The notes: generated by a model from the letters alone, not told the origin. DNA of 11,233 bases from an uncultured Clostridia bacterium (GCA_947176445.1 CAMWQK010000013.1:1-11233), one strand, 5' to 3'; shown: positions 1-6,627, numbered from the stretch's first letter. Numbers and translations: made by a program.

Positions 1-137
1 TCCGAGGAGATCTTCTCCCCGTTTACGCGGACTTCCCGCGCCTTTAAGAGGGTGCGAAGGCACATCGAAGCCTGCGCGCAGGTGTTATCTGTGAAGTTTT
101 TCAGCGAGATTTCCTCGCTTACGACGTACTTTTTCAA
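1..137 (-). CDS. RluA-family pseudouridine synthase, N-terminal S4 part (runs off left edge)
   Basis: Only the first 45 codons are visible; the reading frame stays open to base 1. It reads from a TTG at 137-135, just after an in-frame TAG at 152-150, with AGGG about ten bases upstream. The segment KNFTDNTCAQAS followed by LRTLLKAREVRVNGEKI looks like the N-terminal leader and S4 RNA-binding domain of RluA/RluD-type 23S rRNA or tRNA pseudouridine synthases (LLK..DVRVNGK is the usual S4 pattern). The catalytic domain would lie outside the window. With the TTG start it overlaps the 3' end of feoB by 53 bases in another frame, which implies co-transcription. The only in-frame ATG, at 65-63, would cut into the conserved leader, so TTG is preferred. 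Family assignment is fairly sure; start and exact substrate are not. Confidence 0.7.
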   Translation of the reverse strand, partial: MKKYVVSEEISLKNFTDNTCAQASMCLRTLLKAREVRVNGEKISS

Positions 138-1866
138 CTTTTTTCTTCCCTATGATGAAAAATCCGATGAGGGGCGCGGCGGCAATCGCAAGATACACCG
201 CACCGCCCGTAATGGCGAAATAGACTACATACGACAGGAGCAGCGCGCTGACCGTCTGCCCCGTTGCGTACATGCAGGCGCGCTTCCAGCCTGTCTCCCG
301 CGCACACGCGGCAATCGCCGAGACGCAGGGCGAGCAGGTGAGAATAAACGTTCCGAATGCGAACGCGCTCTGCGCCGAATACGGAAACCCGCCGCAAAAC
401 GTTAAGAGCACTCCCGCCACGTTCTCCTTGGCAAACAGTCCCGAGACCGCCGCATACGTGATGTGCCAGTCGTTACATCCGATGGGCGCGAACAGAAACG
501 AGAGGTGCTTGCAGATGATTGCGAGCATGCTCTCTTCCTCGGCGCAGAAGGTGAAAGAGAAGCTGAACGAGGAGAGAAGCCACGACGCGATGAAGAACGC
601 GAGAATGACGGTCGCCGTCTTTATTATAAACTGTTTTACCTGAAAATACAAGGATTTTAGCACAAAAAGCGGGCGCGGAAGCTGAAGCGGTGCAAGCTCC
701 ATGAGGAAGGGCTGCTCCCCCTTCCGCTGAATGAGCGCGACGATAAACGACAGCGCAATGCCCAGGGCATAAAATAACAGCACGGCAAGGAACGGATTAC
801 TCGAAATGCTCGCCGCCACAACGAGGTACACGGGCAGTTTTGCGCTGCACGAGATGTACGGAAGGCTCAGAATGACCCGCCGTTGAATGCGCTTATCGTC
901 CAGTCCCCGCGTAGACGTGATCGCCGCCGCCGTGCACCCGAAGCCCATGAGGAGCGAGAAGAACGCCCGCCCGTTGAGCCCCACTGCCGAGAAGATCCCG
1001 TCCGTATGATAGGCGAGCCGCGACATCAGCCCGCTCTCCTCCATGAGAATGAGGGCGAGATACAAAAGCGCAATCTGCGGCAAAAAACTGAGCACGCCGC
1101 CCGTGCCCGTCAGTATCCCGTCGATGACAAAACTTCGAAGAACGGGCGAGGAGATCCCCTCCGCCTTGCCCGTGAGAAACCCGCAGAAAAAGTCCTCGAT
1201 CCCGCCTTTGAGAAGGTCGCCGACGCTCCCGCTCCCGAAGGTGAGATAGAAGGTCGCGACCAGCAGAAATACAAAGAGCGGAATGCAGAAATATCCGCTT
1301 AAAAACAGCCGTTCCAAGCGGCGCGGCGCACCGCTCGGGGGCGTATAGATCGCCTCCGTCAGAGCAAAAGAGGCTGTCTTTCCCCCCTTTGGCGTCTCGA
1401 ACGCGGAGGCGATGCGCGCTTTGAGCTCCCGCCGCGAACAGCCCTCCGCGGTGAATACGGGGATATGTAGCGCCTCGGCAAGCGCTCTCTCATTTAGTTT
1501 TCCGCCGCGCCGTTCAAACTGCTTTCGCTTGGTGAGCGCGAGAACGATTTCCGAGCCCCGCTCTTTGATCTGTTTAATGAGCGGCAACGCCCGCGAAAGC
1601 GTTGCGCACTCCGCAACGAACAGAACGTGCTCGCCGTGCCCCGAAAGATAGTCGCGGGTGATCTTCTCTTCCATGCTCATACTGTCGAGCGCGTAGATAC
1701 CGGGAAGATCGCATACGCTCACGCGTTTGCCGCTAAACTCCGTCTCCTTACACAGGACGCCCACCGTCACCCCATGCCAGTTCCCCACCCGCGCCCTGCC
1801 GCCCGTGAGCGCGTTGAAGAGGGTGCTCTTGCCCGCGTTGGGATTGCCGACAAGGCAGATCGTCAT
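85..1866 (-). CDS. feoB: Ferrous iron transporter FeoB (short form, degenerate G4 motif)
   Basis: FeoB is the inner-membrane Fe(II) permease with a cytoplasmic N-terminal GTPase domain. Visible motifs are the P-loop GNPNAGKST at residues 7-15, the switch I Thr near 34 in NWHGVTVG, and G3 DLPG at 53-56. The membrane part carries the gate region around GFGC at 308-311 and SCSAKLPVY at 339-347, then a second gate-like segment with FAKENVAG and a RETGWKRA motif near the C terminus. At 593 aa it is short for FeoB (often 650-800): the helical spacer domain between the G domain and the first membrane helix (near residue 190) is reduced to a short linker. The usual G4 NxxD is replaced by TKRK at 112-115. 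The start overlaps the feoA stop by four bases (ATGA), so the two are translationally coupled. The basic C-terminal tail overlaps the next gene. Confidence 0.95.
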   Translation of the reverse strand: MTICLVGNPNAGKSTLFNALTGGRARVGNWHGVTVGVLCKETEFSGKRVSVCDLPGIYALDSMSMEEKITRDYLSGHGEHVLFVAECATLSRALPLIKQIKERGSEIVLALTKRKQFERRGGKLNERALAEALHIPVFTAEGCSRRELKARIASAFETPKGGKTASFALTEAIYTPPSGAPRRLERLFLSGYFCIPLFVFLLVATFYLTFGSGSVGDLLKGGIEDFFCGFLTGKAEGISSPVLRSFVIDGILTGTGGVLSFLPQIALLYLALILMEESGLMSRLAYHTDGIFSAVGLNGRAFFSLLMGFGCTAAAITSTRGLDDKRIQRRVILSLPYISCSAKLPVYLVVAASISSNPFLAVLLFYALGIALSFIVALIQRKGEQPFLMELAPLQLPRPLFVLKSLYFQVKQFIIKTATVILAFFIASWLLSSFSFSFTFCAEEESMLAIICKHLSFLFAPIGCNDWHITYAAVSGLFAKENVAGVLLTFCGGFPYSAQSAFAFGTFILTCSPCVSAIAACARETGWKRACMYATGQTVSALLLSYVVYFAITGGAVYLAIAAAPLIGFFIIGKKKVEKVRRKRGNLAEKLHR

Positions 1867-2087
1867 GTTAAGAATACCCGTATGAGGGCGGCAATTTCGC
1901 GGCGCATGGCGACTTGCGTGCTCCCCGCCTGCAAGAGATAGGTCTTTTTGAAGGGCGAGACTTTGAGCATGGTGATCTTTGCGTTCGGGTACACACCGAG
2001 GGAACGCAACCGCTCCCGAATGGGAGACGGGACGTCCGTTCGTAAAATGACGGCGCTGTCGCCGCGTTTGAGTTCATGAAGCATCAT
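1863..2087 (-). CDS. feoA: Ferrous iron transport accessory protein FeoA
   Basis: FeoA is a small cytosolic SH3-like protein that assists FeoB. The 74 residues fit the family: LKRGDSAVI at the N terminus, RERLRSLGVYPNAKITMLK in the middle (the conserved LxxLGhxPGxxI pattern, with Asn where Gly is usual) and a C-terminal QVAMRREIAALIRV. It precedes feoB with an ATGA overlap. The start is either of two adjacent ATGs (2087 or 2084); neither has a recognisable Shine-Dalgarno sequence, since the upstream bases are pyrimidine- and A-rich. A 13-bp perfect hairpin ends ten bases upstream. I see no convincing Fur or DtxR-type operator. Function is well supported by sequence and by the neighbour feoB; how translation starts is unclear. 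Confidence 0.93.
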   Translation of the reverse strand: MMLHELKRGDSAVILRTDVPSPIRERLRSLGVYPNAKITMLKVSPFKKTYLLQAGSTQVAMRREIAALIRVFLT

Positions 2088-2097
2088 ATAATAGAAG

Positions 2098-2130
2098 ATG
2101 CCGACGGAATGAAAAATATTCCGTCGGCAT
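2098..2130 (-). terminator. Perfect 13-bp hairpin between the DUF378 gene and feoA
   Basis: The arms at 2098-2110 (ATGCCGACGGAAT) and 2118-2130 pair perfectly around a 7-base loop. It lies 25 bases past the stop of the DUF378 gene, and on the minus strand it is followed by CTTCTATTAT, only a weak U-tract. It is most simply a terminator for the small membrane-protein gene. Its closeness to the feoA start (ten bases) also allows a role in feoA mRNA as a 5' structure or attenuator. Confidence 0.6.
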
Positions 2131-2155
2131 TTGAAACTTCATTTGCATATCGAAC

Positions 2156-2395
2156 TTAGTCGGTGGTACGAGCTTCGCGATTACCCTGTAATTTGAGCAC
2201 GCCGTTCGTGATCATCGGCGAGATGATCAGCCACAGTGCGGCGAGCGCAATCAGCGAGTAGACGATGATCGAACCAACGCTGCGCGGTCCCATAAAGATC
2301 ATGGAGACGAGGTTGAAATTGAAGATTCCGAACAGTCCCCAGTTGACCGCACCGAGCAATACAAGAATGTACGCAATGAGATTGGCAATTACCAT
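2156..2395 (-). CDS. DUF378 small membrane protein (79 aa)
   Basis: This short hydrophobic protein matches the DUF378 (YuzA-like) family. It has a first membrane helix at about residues 3-23 containing the family signature GAVNWGLFG (15-23), a short loop with FNLVSMIFMGPRS, a second helix at about 40-60 (GSIIVYSLIALAALWLI) and a short polar tail. No biochemical function is established for the family. The ATG at 2395 is chosen over one ten codons upstream because a strong Shine-Dalgarno sequence lies just before it. The gene stands alone: a terminator of the upstream gene lies before it and a hairpin after it. Confidence 0.88.
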   Translation of the reverse strand: MVIANLIAYILVLLGAVNWGLFGIFNFNLVSMIFMGPRSVGSIIVYSLIALAALWLIISPMITNGVLKLQGNREARTTD

Positions 2396-2399
2396 AATA

Positions 2400-2408
2400 C
2401 TTCCTCCC
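2400..2408 (-). promoter_or_regulatory. Ribosome binding site that fixes the DUF378 start
   Basis: GGGAGGAAG lies on the minus strand, four bases before the ATG at 2395. It is a near-perfect Shine-Dalgarno sequence. It lies inside the N-terminal extension of the longer open frame, which argues against that upstream start. Confidence 0.8.
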
Positions 2409-2435
2409 AAGTACAATGTGTGCAAGGAAAGGAGA

Positions 2436-2441
2436 ATTATA
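2436..2441 (-). promoter_or_regulatory. Possible -10 box for the DUF378 gene
   Basis: A consensus TATAAT lies on the minus strand just after the terminator of the surface-protein gene. It would start transcription near 2429 and give a leader of about 34 bases. No good -35 hexamer is visible at 16-18 bases, because that position falls inside the terminator hairpin. Part of the apparent box may simply be the terminator's A/T-rich tail. Confidence 0.4.
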
Positions 2442-2444
2442 CAT

Positions 2445-2475
2445 AAAAAACCGCTCCCGCATTTTTGCGGGAGCG
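2445..2475 (-). terminator. Rho-independent terminator of the surface-protein gene
   Basis: A 10-bp GC-rich stem (CGCTCCCGCA at 2452-2461 against 2466-2475) with a 4-base loop is followed on the minus strand by G and six Ts (2450-2445). It lies ten bases past the stop codon at 2485. This is a textbook intrinsic terminator. Confidence 0.93.
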
Positions 2476-2484
2476 CTTTACTTT

Positions 2485-4767
2485 TTATTTCTTGTTTTTC
2501 TTCTTGCCCTTGAGCTTGTTGAGATCGACCTCTTCGACCTTCTTATCCGAAGGCTTGACGAAGATCAGAACAACGAGCGCAATCAAAAGCACGCCGGAGA
2601 TCGCAAACAGCACGACCGCCGTAATGTTGTTTTCGAGCCAGTACGTTTCGCCCTTGATCTCGTCGATATTGTTGCTCACTTCCACGACCTGATATGCTGT
2701 CTGCACGTCGCTGAAGTAATCGACGTCGGTCACCTCGATCTTGACGAAGTAGTAACCCGTCTTCTGCGGACGGAAGGTACGGGAAGACGGTCTCCAATAG
2801 TAATCGTTATCCGTCTTATCCCAAGCCGCATCGTCCTCGCCCACCGTATCGTCATACTCGCGGATCTCGGTCATGTACTTATCGACTGCGTACTGCTCGG
2901 GGTTCTCCACCATCGCGTCGTACGAAGGCATCGTATTGCCGTCTGCAATGTATTTGTCCTGTTCGAAGTAGTAGAGCTTGTATTCGCTCTTGTAGCCGTC
3001 GACCGCGACGACCTTGAAGCTGTCTACGGTGTACGTGCCGTCGAGATATCCCTTTGCGGGTGCATCGGGCTTTTCGATCTCTGCGCCCTTGCTGTGCACG
3101 ACGAACTCAAACTGCGGAATGCAGTCGTAGTCCCAGACGTTGGACGAGTTGATGCTCACCCAAGCGCCGTCGTCCATGAGCTGCATGCCGTTGCCGAGCT
3201 TGTCCGTTGCGACGACGCGGAAGGCGTAGCTTCCCTTCTTGCTGATCTCGATTCTCAGCTTGTTGTAGTCGAGCGACGAAGTCGATTTGCCCGAGCTCGA
3301 AGTCTGATCCTTATAATAGACCGTGAATTTGAGGTTACGGTAGTCGGTATTGTCGTCCGTGATGAGATCGCGCAGGGACGGAAGATAGAAGTATGCGCCG
3401 CTGCCCGCGTTCAAGTCCTTGCTCGCCTCTTCGACGGCTGCCTGATAGTCGGCAATGCGCTGTTTTGCTTCATCCGAAGTATCGGCAACGCTGTCGTTAA
3501 CGGAGTCGTACGCGACCGTCGTATACTTGGGTCCCTCGTTGTTGCGCGTCACGAGAATGTAGTCGATGTCCTGCTTGTCGTTCGCAATGTTGTTCAACAG
3601 GTTGCTGTCTACATACCAGCTCAAATACGCATAGCCGCGAACCTCGTCGCTTGCAAGCGTTCTGCCGTCGTCAAGACGGAAACGGATGGAGACGTACTCT
3701 CTCTCCGCCTTCTCATTGCCTGCAACGGGCATGAAGTAGGTGGAAGTCGAGAGCGACTTGTATTCGGGCTTGACAGCCTCTTCGCCCTCTGCGGGCGCTT
3801 TGTACATATAGTACTCGCTCGTAATGGTGCTGAGCGATCTGGAAGTTCCGCATACGTCGATGAGCTTGCATGCGAGGCTGAACTTCTGTCCGAGCGGGAA
3901 GGAGGTCACCACTTCGTTGACGACGAGCACGGGATCGGTATCGTCGGACACCATGCCGCTCTCGGTGAGCTTGAAGGACTGGTTGTTCATCTCCTTGACG
4001 AGCACGATCTGGCTCTTTGCGTCCGTCGCTGCTGCGAGCGCACCGCCCTCTGCCGTGAAGGTCAACGGATCGCGCGAGGTGCTGTACTCCATATAATAGC
4101 CGCCGATGTTGGTGAACTTGCCCGCCACCAGATTGTTGACGAGTACGGTAAACGCACCCTCTTTATCGTCGTTATCCACCTGCGTGAAGGAGACGGTGAT
4201 ATCCGCGAGCGGATCGGTAACGATGCAGCCGCTTGCGATCTCCTCTGCATCCTCTTTGTCGCCGTGCTTGACGGAGAGCGCGAGCGCACCGTCCTTTGCG
4301 GTGAAGATGAGGGAGTTCGTCGTCTTCTCCTCTTTATCGACGCTCTCCTGTGCGCTGACGAAGGTGAGCGTGAATTTTTCGAAGTTGACTTCGGGGAAAG
4401 CAAATGTGATGTTGAAGTAGCCGAGCTTGGCTTCGGGCGTGACGATCTTCTCGTCCTTTTCCTCGCCCTCGGTCGTTTCCTCTGCGGGCTTCTTCACCTC
4501 TTCGTACCATTTGAGCGCGAGATCACGGCGGAAGTGCGCCTTGCCCTCGTTTTCAAGTTTGAACTGAACGAAGGAATCTGCGCCCTCGGCTGCTTCGGAC
4601 GCGCTGATCTGACCGCCCGAACCCGCCGTAAAGACGCTGTCGGGATTGTGCGTGCTCGCTGCGCCCGCGGGGATCGGAGCCATTGCCCCGAACGCAAACG
4701 CAAGCGTCATCAGAATGAGCGCGGCAAGCGCAAAAATTGATATGAAACGTATTTTGACCTTATTCAT
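2485..4767 (-). CDS. Exported, membrane-anchored beta-rich surface protein, function unknown
   Basis: I do not recognise a named family. The 760-residue product begins with a signal peptide (basic MNKVKIR, then a hydrophobic core, probable cleavage after AGAA at residue 37). The region from about 38 to 267 is rich in alternating beta-type segments (FNITFAF, FTLTFVS, ITVSFTQV) and includes an acidic Glu/Lys linker near 92-107. From about 275 (DDTDPVLVVNE, then a strand-rich stretch) it resembles Ig-like or bacterial adhesin modules, and a further such module precedes the C terminus (GYYFVKIEVTDVD). A single membrane helix lies at about 715-737, followed by a Lys-rich tail ending KGKKKNKK. This gives an outside domain, one helix and a short cytosolic tail. 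There is no LPXTG sorting signal. The ATG at 4767 is chosen because GGAG lies six bases upstream and the 13 extra residues of the longer frame precede the signal peptide. It is monocistronic, with its own promoter and terminator. A role in adhesion or envelope structure is only inferred. Confidence 0.85.
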   Translation of the reverse strand: MNKVKIRFISIFALAALILMTLAFAFGAMAPIPAGAASTHNPDSVFTAGSGGQISASEAAEGADSFVQFKLENEGKAHFRRDLALKWYEEVKKPAEETTEGEEKDEKIVTPEAKLGYFNITFAFPEVNFEKFTLTFVSAQESVDKEEKTTNSLIFTAKDGALALSVKHGDKEDAEEIASGCIVTDPLADITVSFTQVDNDDKEGAFTVLVNNLVAGKFTNIGGYYMEYSTSRDPLTFTAEGGALAAATDAKSQIVLVKEMNNQSFKLTESGMVSDDTDPVLVVNEVVTSFPLGQKFSLACKLIDVCGTSRSLSTITSEYYMYKAPAEGEEAVKPEYKSLSTSTYFMPVAGNEKAEREYVSIRFRLDDGRTLASDEVRGYAYLSWYVDSNLLNNIANDKQDIDYILVTRNNEGPKYTTVAYDSVNDSVADTSDEAKQRIADYQAAVEEASKDLNAGSGAYFYLPSLRDLITDDNTDYRNLKFTVYYKDQTSSSGKSTSSLDYNKLRIEISKKGSYAFRVVATDKLGNGMQLMDDGAWVSINSSNVWDYDCIPQFEFVVHSKGAEIEKPDAPAKGYLDGTYTVDSFKVVAVDGYKSEYKLYYFEQDKYIADGNTMPSYDAMVENPEQYAVDKYMTEIREYDDTVGEDDAAWDKTDNDYYWRPSSRTFRPQKTGYYFVKIEVTDVDYFSDVQTAYQVVEVSNNIDEIKGETYWLENNITAVVLFAISGVLLIALVVLIFVKPSDKKVEEVDLNKLKGKKKNKK

Positions 4768-4773
4768 GTACAG

Positions 4774-4777
4774 CTCC
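4774..4777 (-). promoter_or_regulatory. Ribosome binding site that fixes the surface-protein start
   Basis: GGAG on the minus strand lies six bases before the ATG at 4767. The alternative upstream ATG at 4806 has no comparable site and would add a charged stretch ahead of the signal peptide. Confidence 0.7.
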
Positions 4778-4781
4778 AAAT

Positions 4782-4813
4782 CGGCACGATCTGCCGTATC
4801 GGGCATATTGCCC
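4782..4813 (-). promoter_or_regulatory. Two tandem hairpins in the 5' leader of the surface-protein gene
   Basis: Read on the minus strand, GGGCA-ATA-TGCCC (4813-4801) is followed four bases later by CGGCA-GATCG-TGCCG (4796-4782). Both stems share the GGCA/TGCC core, so they could also pair with each other. The second ends five bases before the ribosome binding site. This may be a regulatory leader or may stabilise the mRNA; I recognise no known riboswitch. Confidence 0.45.
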
Positions 4814-4825
4814 CATTACCGTTTT

Positions 4826-4854
4826 ATTTTACACGAAAAATTATCTTCCGTCAA
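4826..4854 (-). promoter_or_regulatory. Vegetative sigma-A-type promoter of the surface-protein gene
   Basis: TTGACG (4854-4849) and TAAAAT (4831-4826) are separated by exactly 17 bases on the minus strand. Each box has one mismatch to consensus. The predicted start near 4819 gives a leader of about 50 bases that contains the two hairpins and the ribosome binding site. Confidence 0.85.
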
Positions 4855-4878
4855 GCGGTATGCGCTTATCTTGCGTTG

Positions 4879-4898
4879 AAAATTGCGATATTTCGCAA
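4879..4898 (-). terminator. Weak terminator-like hairpin after the RluA-family gene
   Basis: TTGCGA-AATA-TCGCAA on the minus strand (4898-4883) is followed by TTTT, about 30 bases after the stop at 4926. The stem is only 6 bp, so termination here may be partial. The remainder of the gap between 4768 and 4925 holds the promoter and leader of the next gene. Confidence 0.5.
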
Positions 4899-4925
4899 AA
4901 AACTCGTCTTTCCCGCAAAAACGTG

Positions 4926-5648
4926 TTATCTGATGCGGATGGCTTTCTCAATGTCAAACCGCTTCCACGGCGTTTCGTCTGCGGGCGGTTCGAGCACGAA
5001 GCGCAGCCGCTCCCCGCTGACGGGGTGTGTGAAGGTGAGCGAGTACGCCCACAGCGCGAGCTTGCCCTTGACCGCGTACTCTCCGCCGTAGCGCATGTCG
5101 CCGTAGACGGGGTGCGCAATCCCCGCCATCTGCACGCGGATCTGATGGCTTCTGCCCGTGTGCAGCTTGATATCGGCGAGCGAGAAATTCTCCGTCCGCT
5201 CGATGATATTGTAGTCGAGAGAGGCGAACTTCGCCCCGTCCGTGCCCTGCGTACTCAGATACACCATGTTGTTGACGGTGTTCTTTTTCAGATACCCCGT
5301 AAGCGTGCCGTGATCGGGGCTGAGCGTTCCGCAGAGCACCGCAAGATACCGCTTTTCAAAGTCGCCCGACTTCATCTGTTCGGTGAGCCGTGCCGCCGCC
5401 TTGCTCGTCTTGGCGAACACCATCACGCCGCCCGTGGGGCGATCAAGCCTGTGCACGAGCCCGACGAACACGTTACCGGGCTTGTTGTACGCCGTCTTGA
5501 TATACCGCTTGACGCGGTCGAGCAGATTGTCGTCCCCGCTCTCGTCGGGGCAGGAGGCGAGGTTCTGCGGCTTGTACACGACGATAACGTGGTTGTCCTC
5601 GTGCAGAATGGTGAGCTCGTTCTCCTGTTCGTTGATCGGATCATTCAT
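4926..5648 (-). CDS. RluA-family pseudouridine synthase, single-domain (no S4)
   Basis: This 240-residue protein is the RluA-type catalytic domain that isomerises uridine to pseudouridine in rRNA or tRNA. It shows the entry motif VIVVYKPQNL (21-30), the catalytic motif HRLDRPTGG (66-74, catalytic Asp 69), EKRYLAVLCG (98-107) and the KLHTGRSHQIRVQ motif (161-173), ending with the usual HPVSGE turn and LEPP. It has no N-terminal S4 domain, unlike the partial relative at the left edge. Its start overlaps the end of the upstream methyltransferase gene by eight bases, and its ribosome binding site GGAGGAA lies within that gene's last codons. This indicates translational coupling and a shared RNA-modification theme. 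The exact target uridine cannot be read from sequence. Confidence 0.93.
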   Translation of the reverse strand: MNDPINEQENELTILHEDNHVIVVYKPQNLASCPDESGDDNLLDRVKRYIKTAYNKPGNVFVGLVHRLDRPTGGVMVFAKTSKAAARLTEQMKSGDFEKRYLAVLCGTLSPDHGTLTGYLKKNTVNNMVYLSTQGTDGAKFASLDYNIIERTENFSLADIKLHTGRSHQIRVQMAGIAHPVYGDMRYGGEYAVKGKLALWAYSLTFTHPVSGERLRFVLEPPADETPWKRFDIEKAIRIR

Positions 5649-6510
5649 TGATGTAAATTCCTCCTGCGCCGCACGGAAGGCAGATCCCTTCCTCGGTGGG
5701 CAGCCCCACCTCGTACGCGTCGTACGTTCCGCTCCGCCCGCCGAGGCAGAGCTTTAAGATGTTATTTAAGACGGCGGGTTGCAAGCCCGTCGTATAGCTG
5801 TTGATGAGCACAAAGAGCGGATCGTCGGAAAGAACCTCGGTGCACAGCTCGACGAACGGGTAGAGCTCGCTCTCGATCTTCCACAGCTCGCCGCCCGGTC
5901 CGCGCCCGTAGGAGGGCGGATCCATGATGATCGCGTCGTATTTATTCCCGCGTCGGATCTCCCTCTTCACGAACTTGATGCAGTCGTCCACGATATAGCG
6001 GATCCCGCTGTTGATCCCCGAAAGACGCGCATTCTCGCCCGCGCGCTCCACCATGCCCTTTGCGGCGTCCACGTGCACGACCTCCGCGCCCGCCTTGGCG
6101 CACGAGACGGTCGCCCCGCCCGTGTAGGCAAAGAGGTTGAGAACTTTTGTATCTCTCCCCTTCTCCCTGCGCTTTTTGATGAGCGATGCAGTCGTATCCC
6201 AGTTGACTGCCTGTTCGGGGAAGAGCCCCGTATGCTTGAAGCCCATGGGCTTGACCTTGAAGGTGAGATCGCGGTAGCTTACGTTCCATTCCTGCGGCAT
6301 GGGCTTTTTATATTCCCAGCCTCCGCCGCCCTTTTCGCTGCGGTGATAGACGGCGTTGATCTTCGGATAAGCGAACAGATCGGTCTGCGCCTTCCAGATG
6401 ACCTGCGGATCGGGACGGAGCAAAACGACGTCCTTCCAACGCTCCAATTTATAGCCGTCGCCCGTGGCAACGACGGAATAATCCTTCCAACCGTCTGCAA
6501 CTTTTATCAT
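5641..6510 (-). CDS. Class I SAM-dependent RNA methyltransferase, RlmI/RlmK-like (COG1092 type)
   Basis: The 289-residue product has a Rossmann methyltransferase domain: the SAM-binding motif I VLNLFAYTGGATVS at about 123-136, the acidic end of strand 2 in VVHVDAAKGM, and the catalytic-loop motif DPPSYGRG at about 197-204. The N terminus (WKDY, then LERW, LLRPDPQVIW) and FKHTGLFPEQAVNW are typical of the short RlmI-like clostridial proteins, which lack the N-terminal PUA domain of E. coli RlmI. Its likely substrate is 23S rRNA, but that is inferred from family only. The ATG at 6510 is preferred over the longer open frame because the conserved N-terminal region begins just after it. This ATG sits at the predicted transcription start of a strong promoter and has no Shine-Dalgarno, so the mRNA is probably leaderless. 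It is followed by the overlapping RluA-family gene. Confidence 0.88.
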   Translation of the reverse strand: MIKVADGWKDYSVVATGDGYKLERWKDVVLLRPDPQVIWKAQTDLFAYPKINAVYHRSEKGGGGWEYKKPMPQEWNVSYRDLTFKVKPMGFKHTGLFPEQAVNWDTTASLIKKRREKGRDTKVLNLFAYTGGATVSCAKAGAEVVHVDAAKGMVERAGENARLSGINSGIRYIVDDCIKFVKREIRRGNKYDAIIMDPPSYGRGPGGELWKIESELYPFVELCTEVLSDDPLFVLINSYTTGLQPAVLNNILKLCLGGRSGTYDAYEVGLPTEEGICLPCGAGGIYINE

Positions 6511-6516
6511 AGGGAA

Positions 6517-6545
6517 ATTATAAAATATTTCGTAGATTTTGTAAA
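6517..6545 (-). promoter_or_regulatory. Near-consensus sigma-A promoter abutting the methyltransferase start codon
   Basis: TTTACA (6545-6540), a 17-base spacer and a perfect TATAAT (6522-6517) lie on the minus strand. Only six bases (TTCCCT) separate the -10 box from the ATG at 6510, so the predicted +1 is the A of the start codon. Confidence 0.85.
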
Positions 6546-6574
6546 GTGTTTTTGCGCGCGATTTATCAATGCGC

Positions 6575-6614
6575 AAACAAAACGCCTCCCGTGCGCAAAT
6601 GCGCACGGGAGGCG
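6575..6614 (-). terminator. Strong terminator after sigK
   Basis: Arms at 6583-6597 (CGCCTCCCGTGCGCA) and 6600-6614 pair perfectly over 15 bp around a minimal loop. On the minus strand TTTTGTTT follows. It lies 13 bases past the sigK stop and upstream of the methyltransferase promoter, so it separates the two transcription units. Confidence 0.92.
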
Positions 6615-6627
6615 GAAATATTTATAT

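Noticed and set aside
2136..2155. Possible Fur-type box upstream of feoA
   Set aside because: The segment beginning GATATGCAAATG on the minus strand matches only about half of the Fur consensus and has no real dyad, so I do not call it an operator.
2416..4740. Long open frame on the plus strand opposite the surface-protein gene
   Set aside because: Its translation is a low-complexity mix of Val, Leu, Asp, His and Arg typical of an antisense shadow. The minus-strand gene has a signal peptide, promoter, ribosome binding site and terminator, so the plus-strand frame is a by-product of codon use.
4860..5651. Plus-strand open frame opposite the RluA-family gene
   Set aside because: It is a shadow: the minus strand has the full set of pseudouridine synthase motifs and the plus frame shows no domain.
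6511..6606. Longer N terminus for the methyltransferase (start at 6606)
   Set aside because: The extension would be translated through the sigma-A promoter and into the sigK terminator hairpin, and it lies upstream of the family's conserved N-terminal region.
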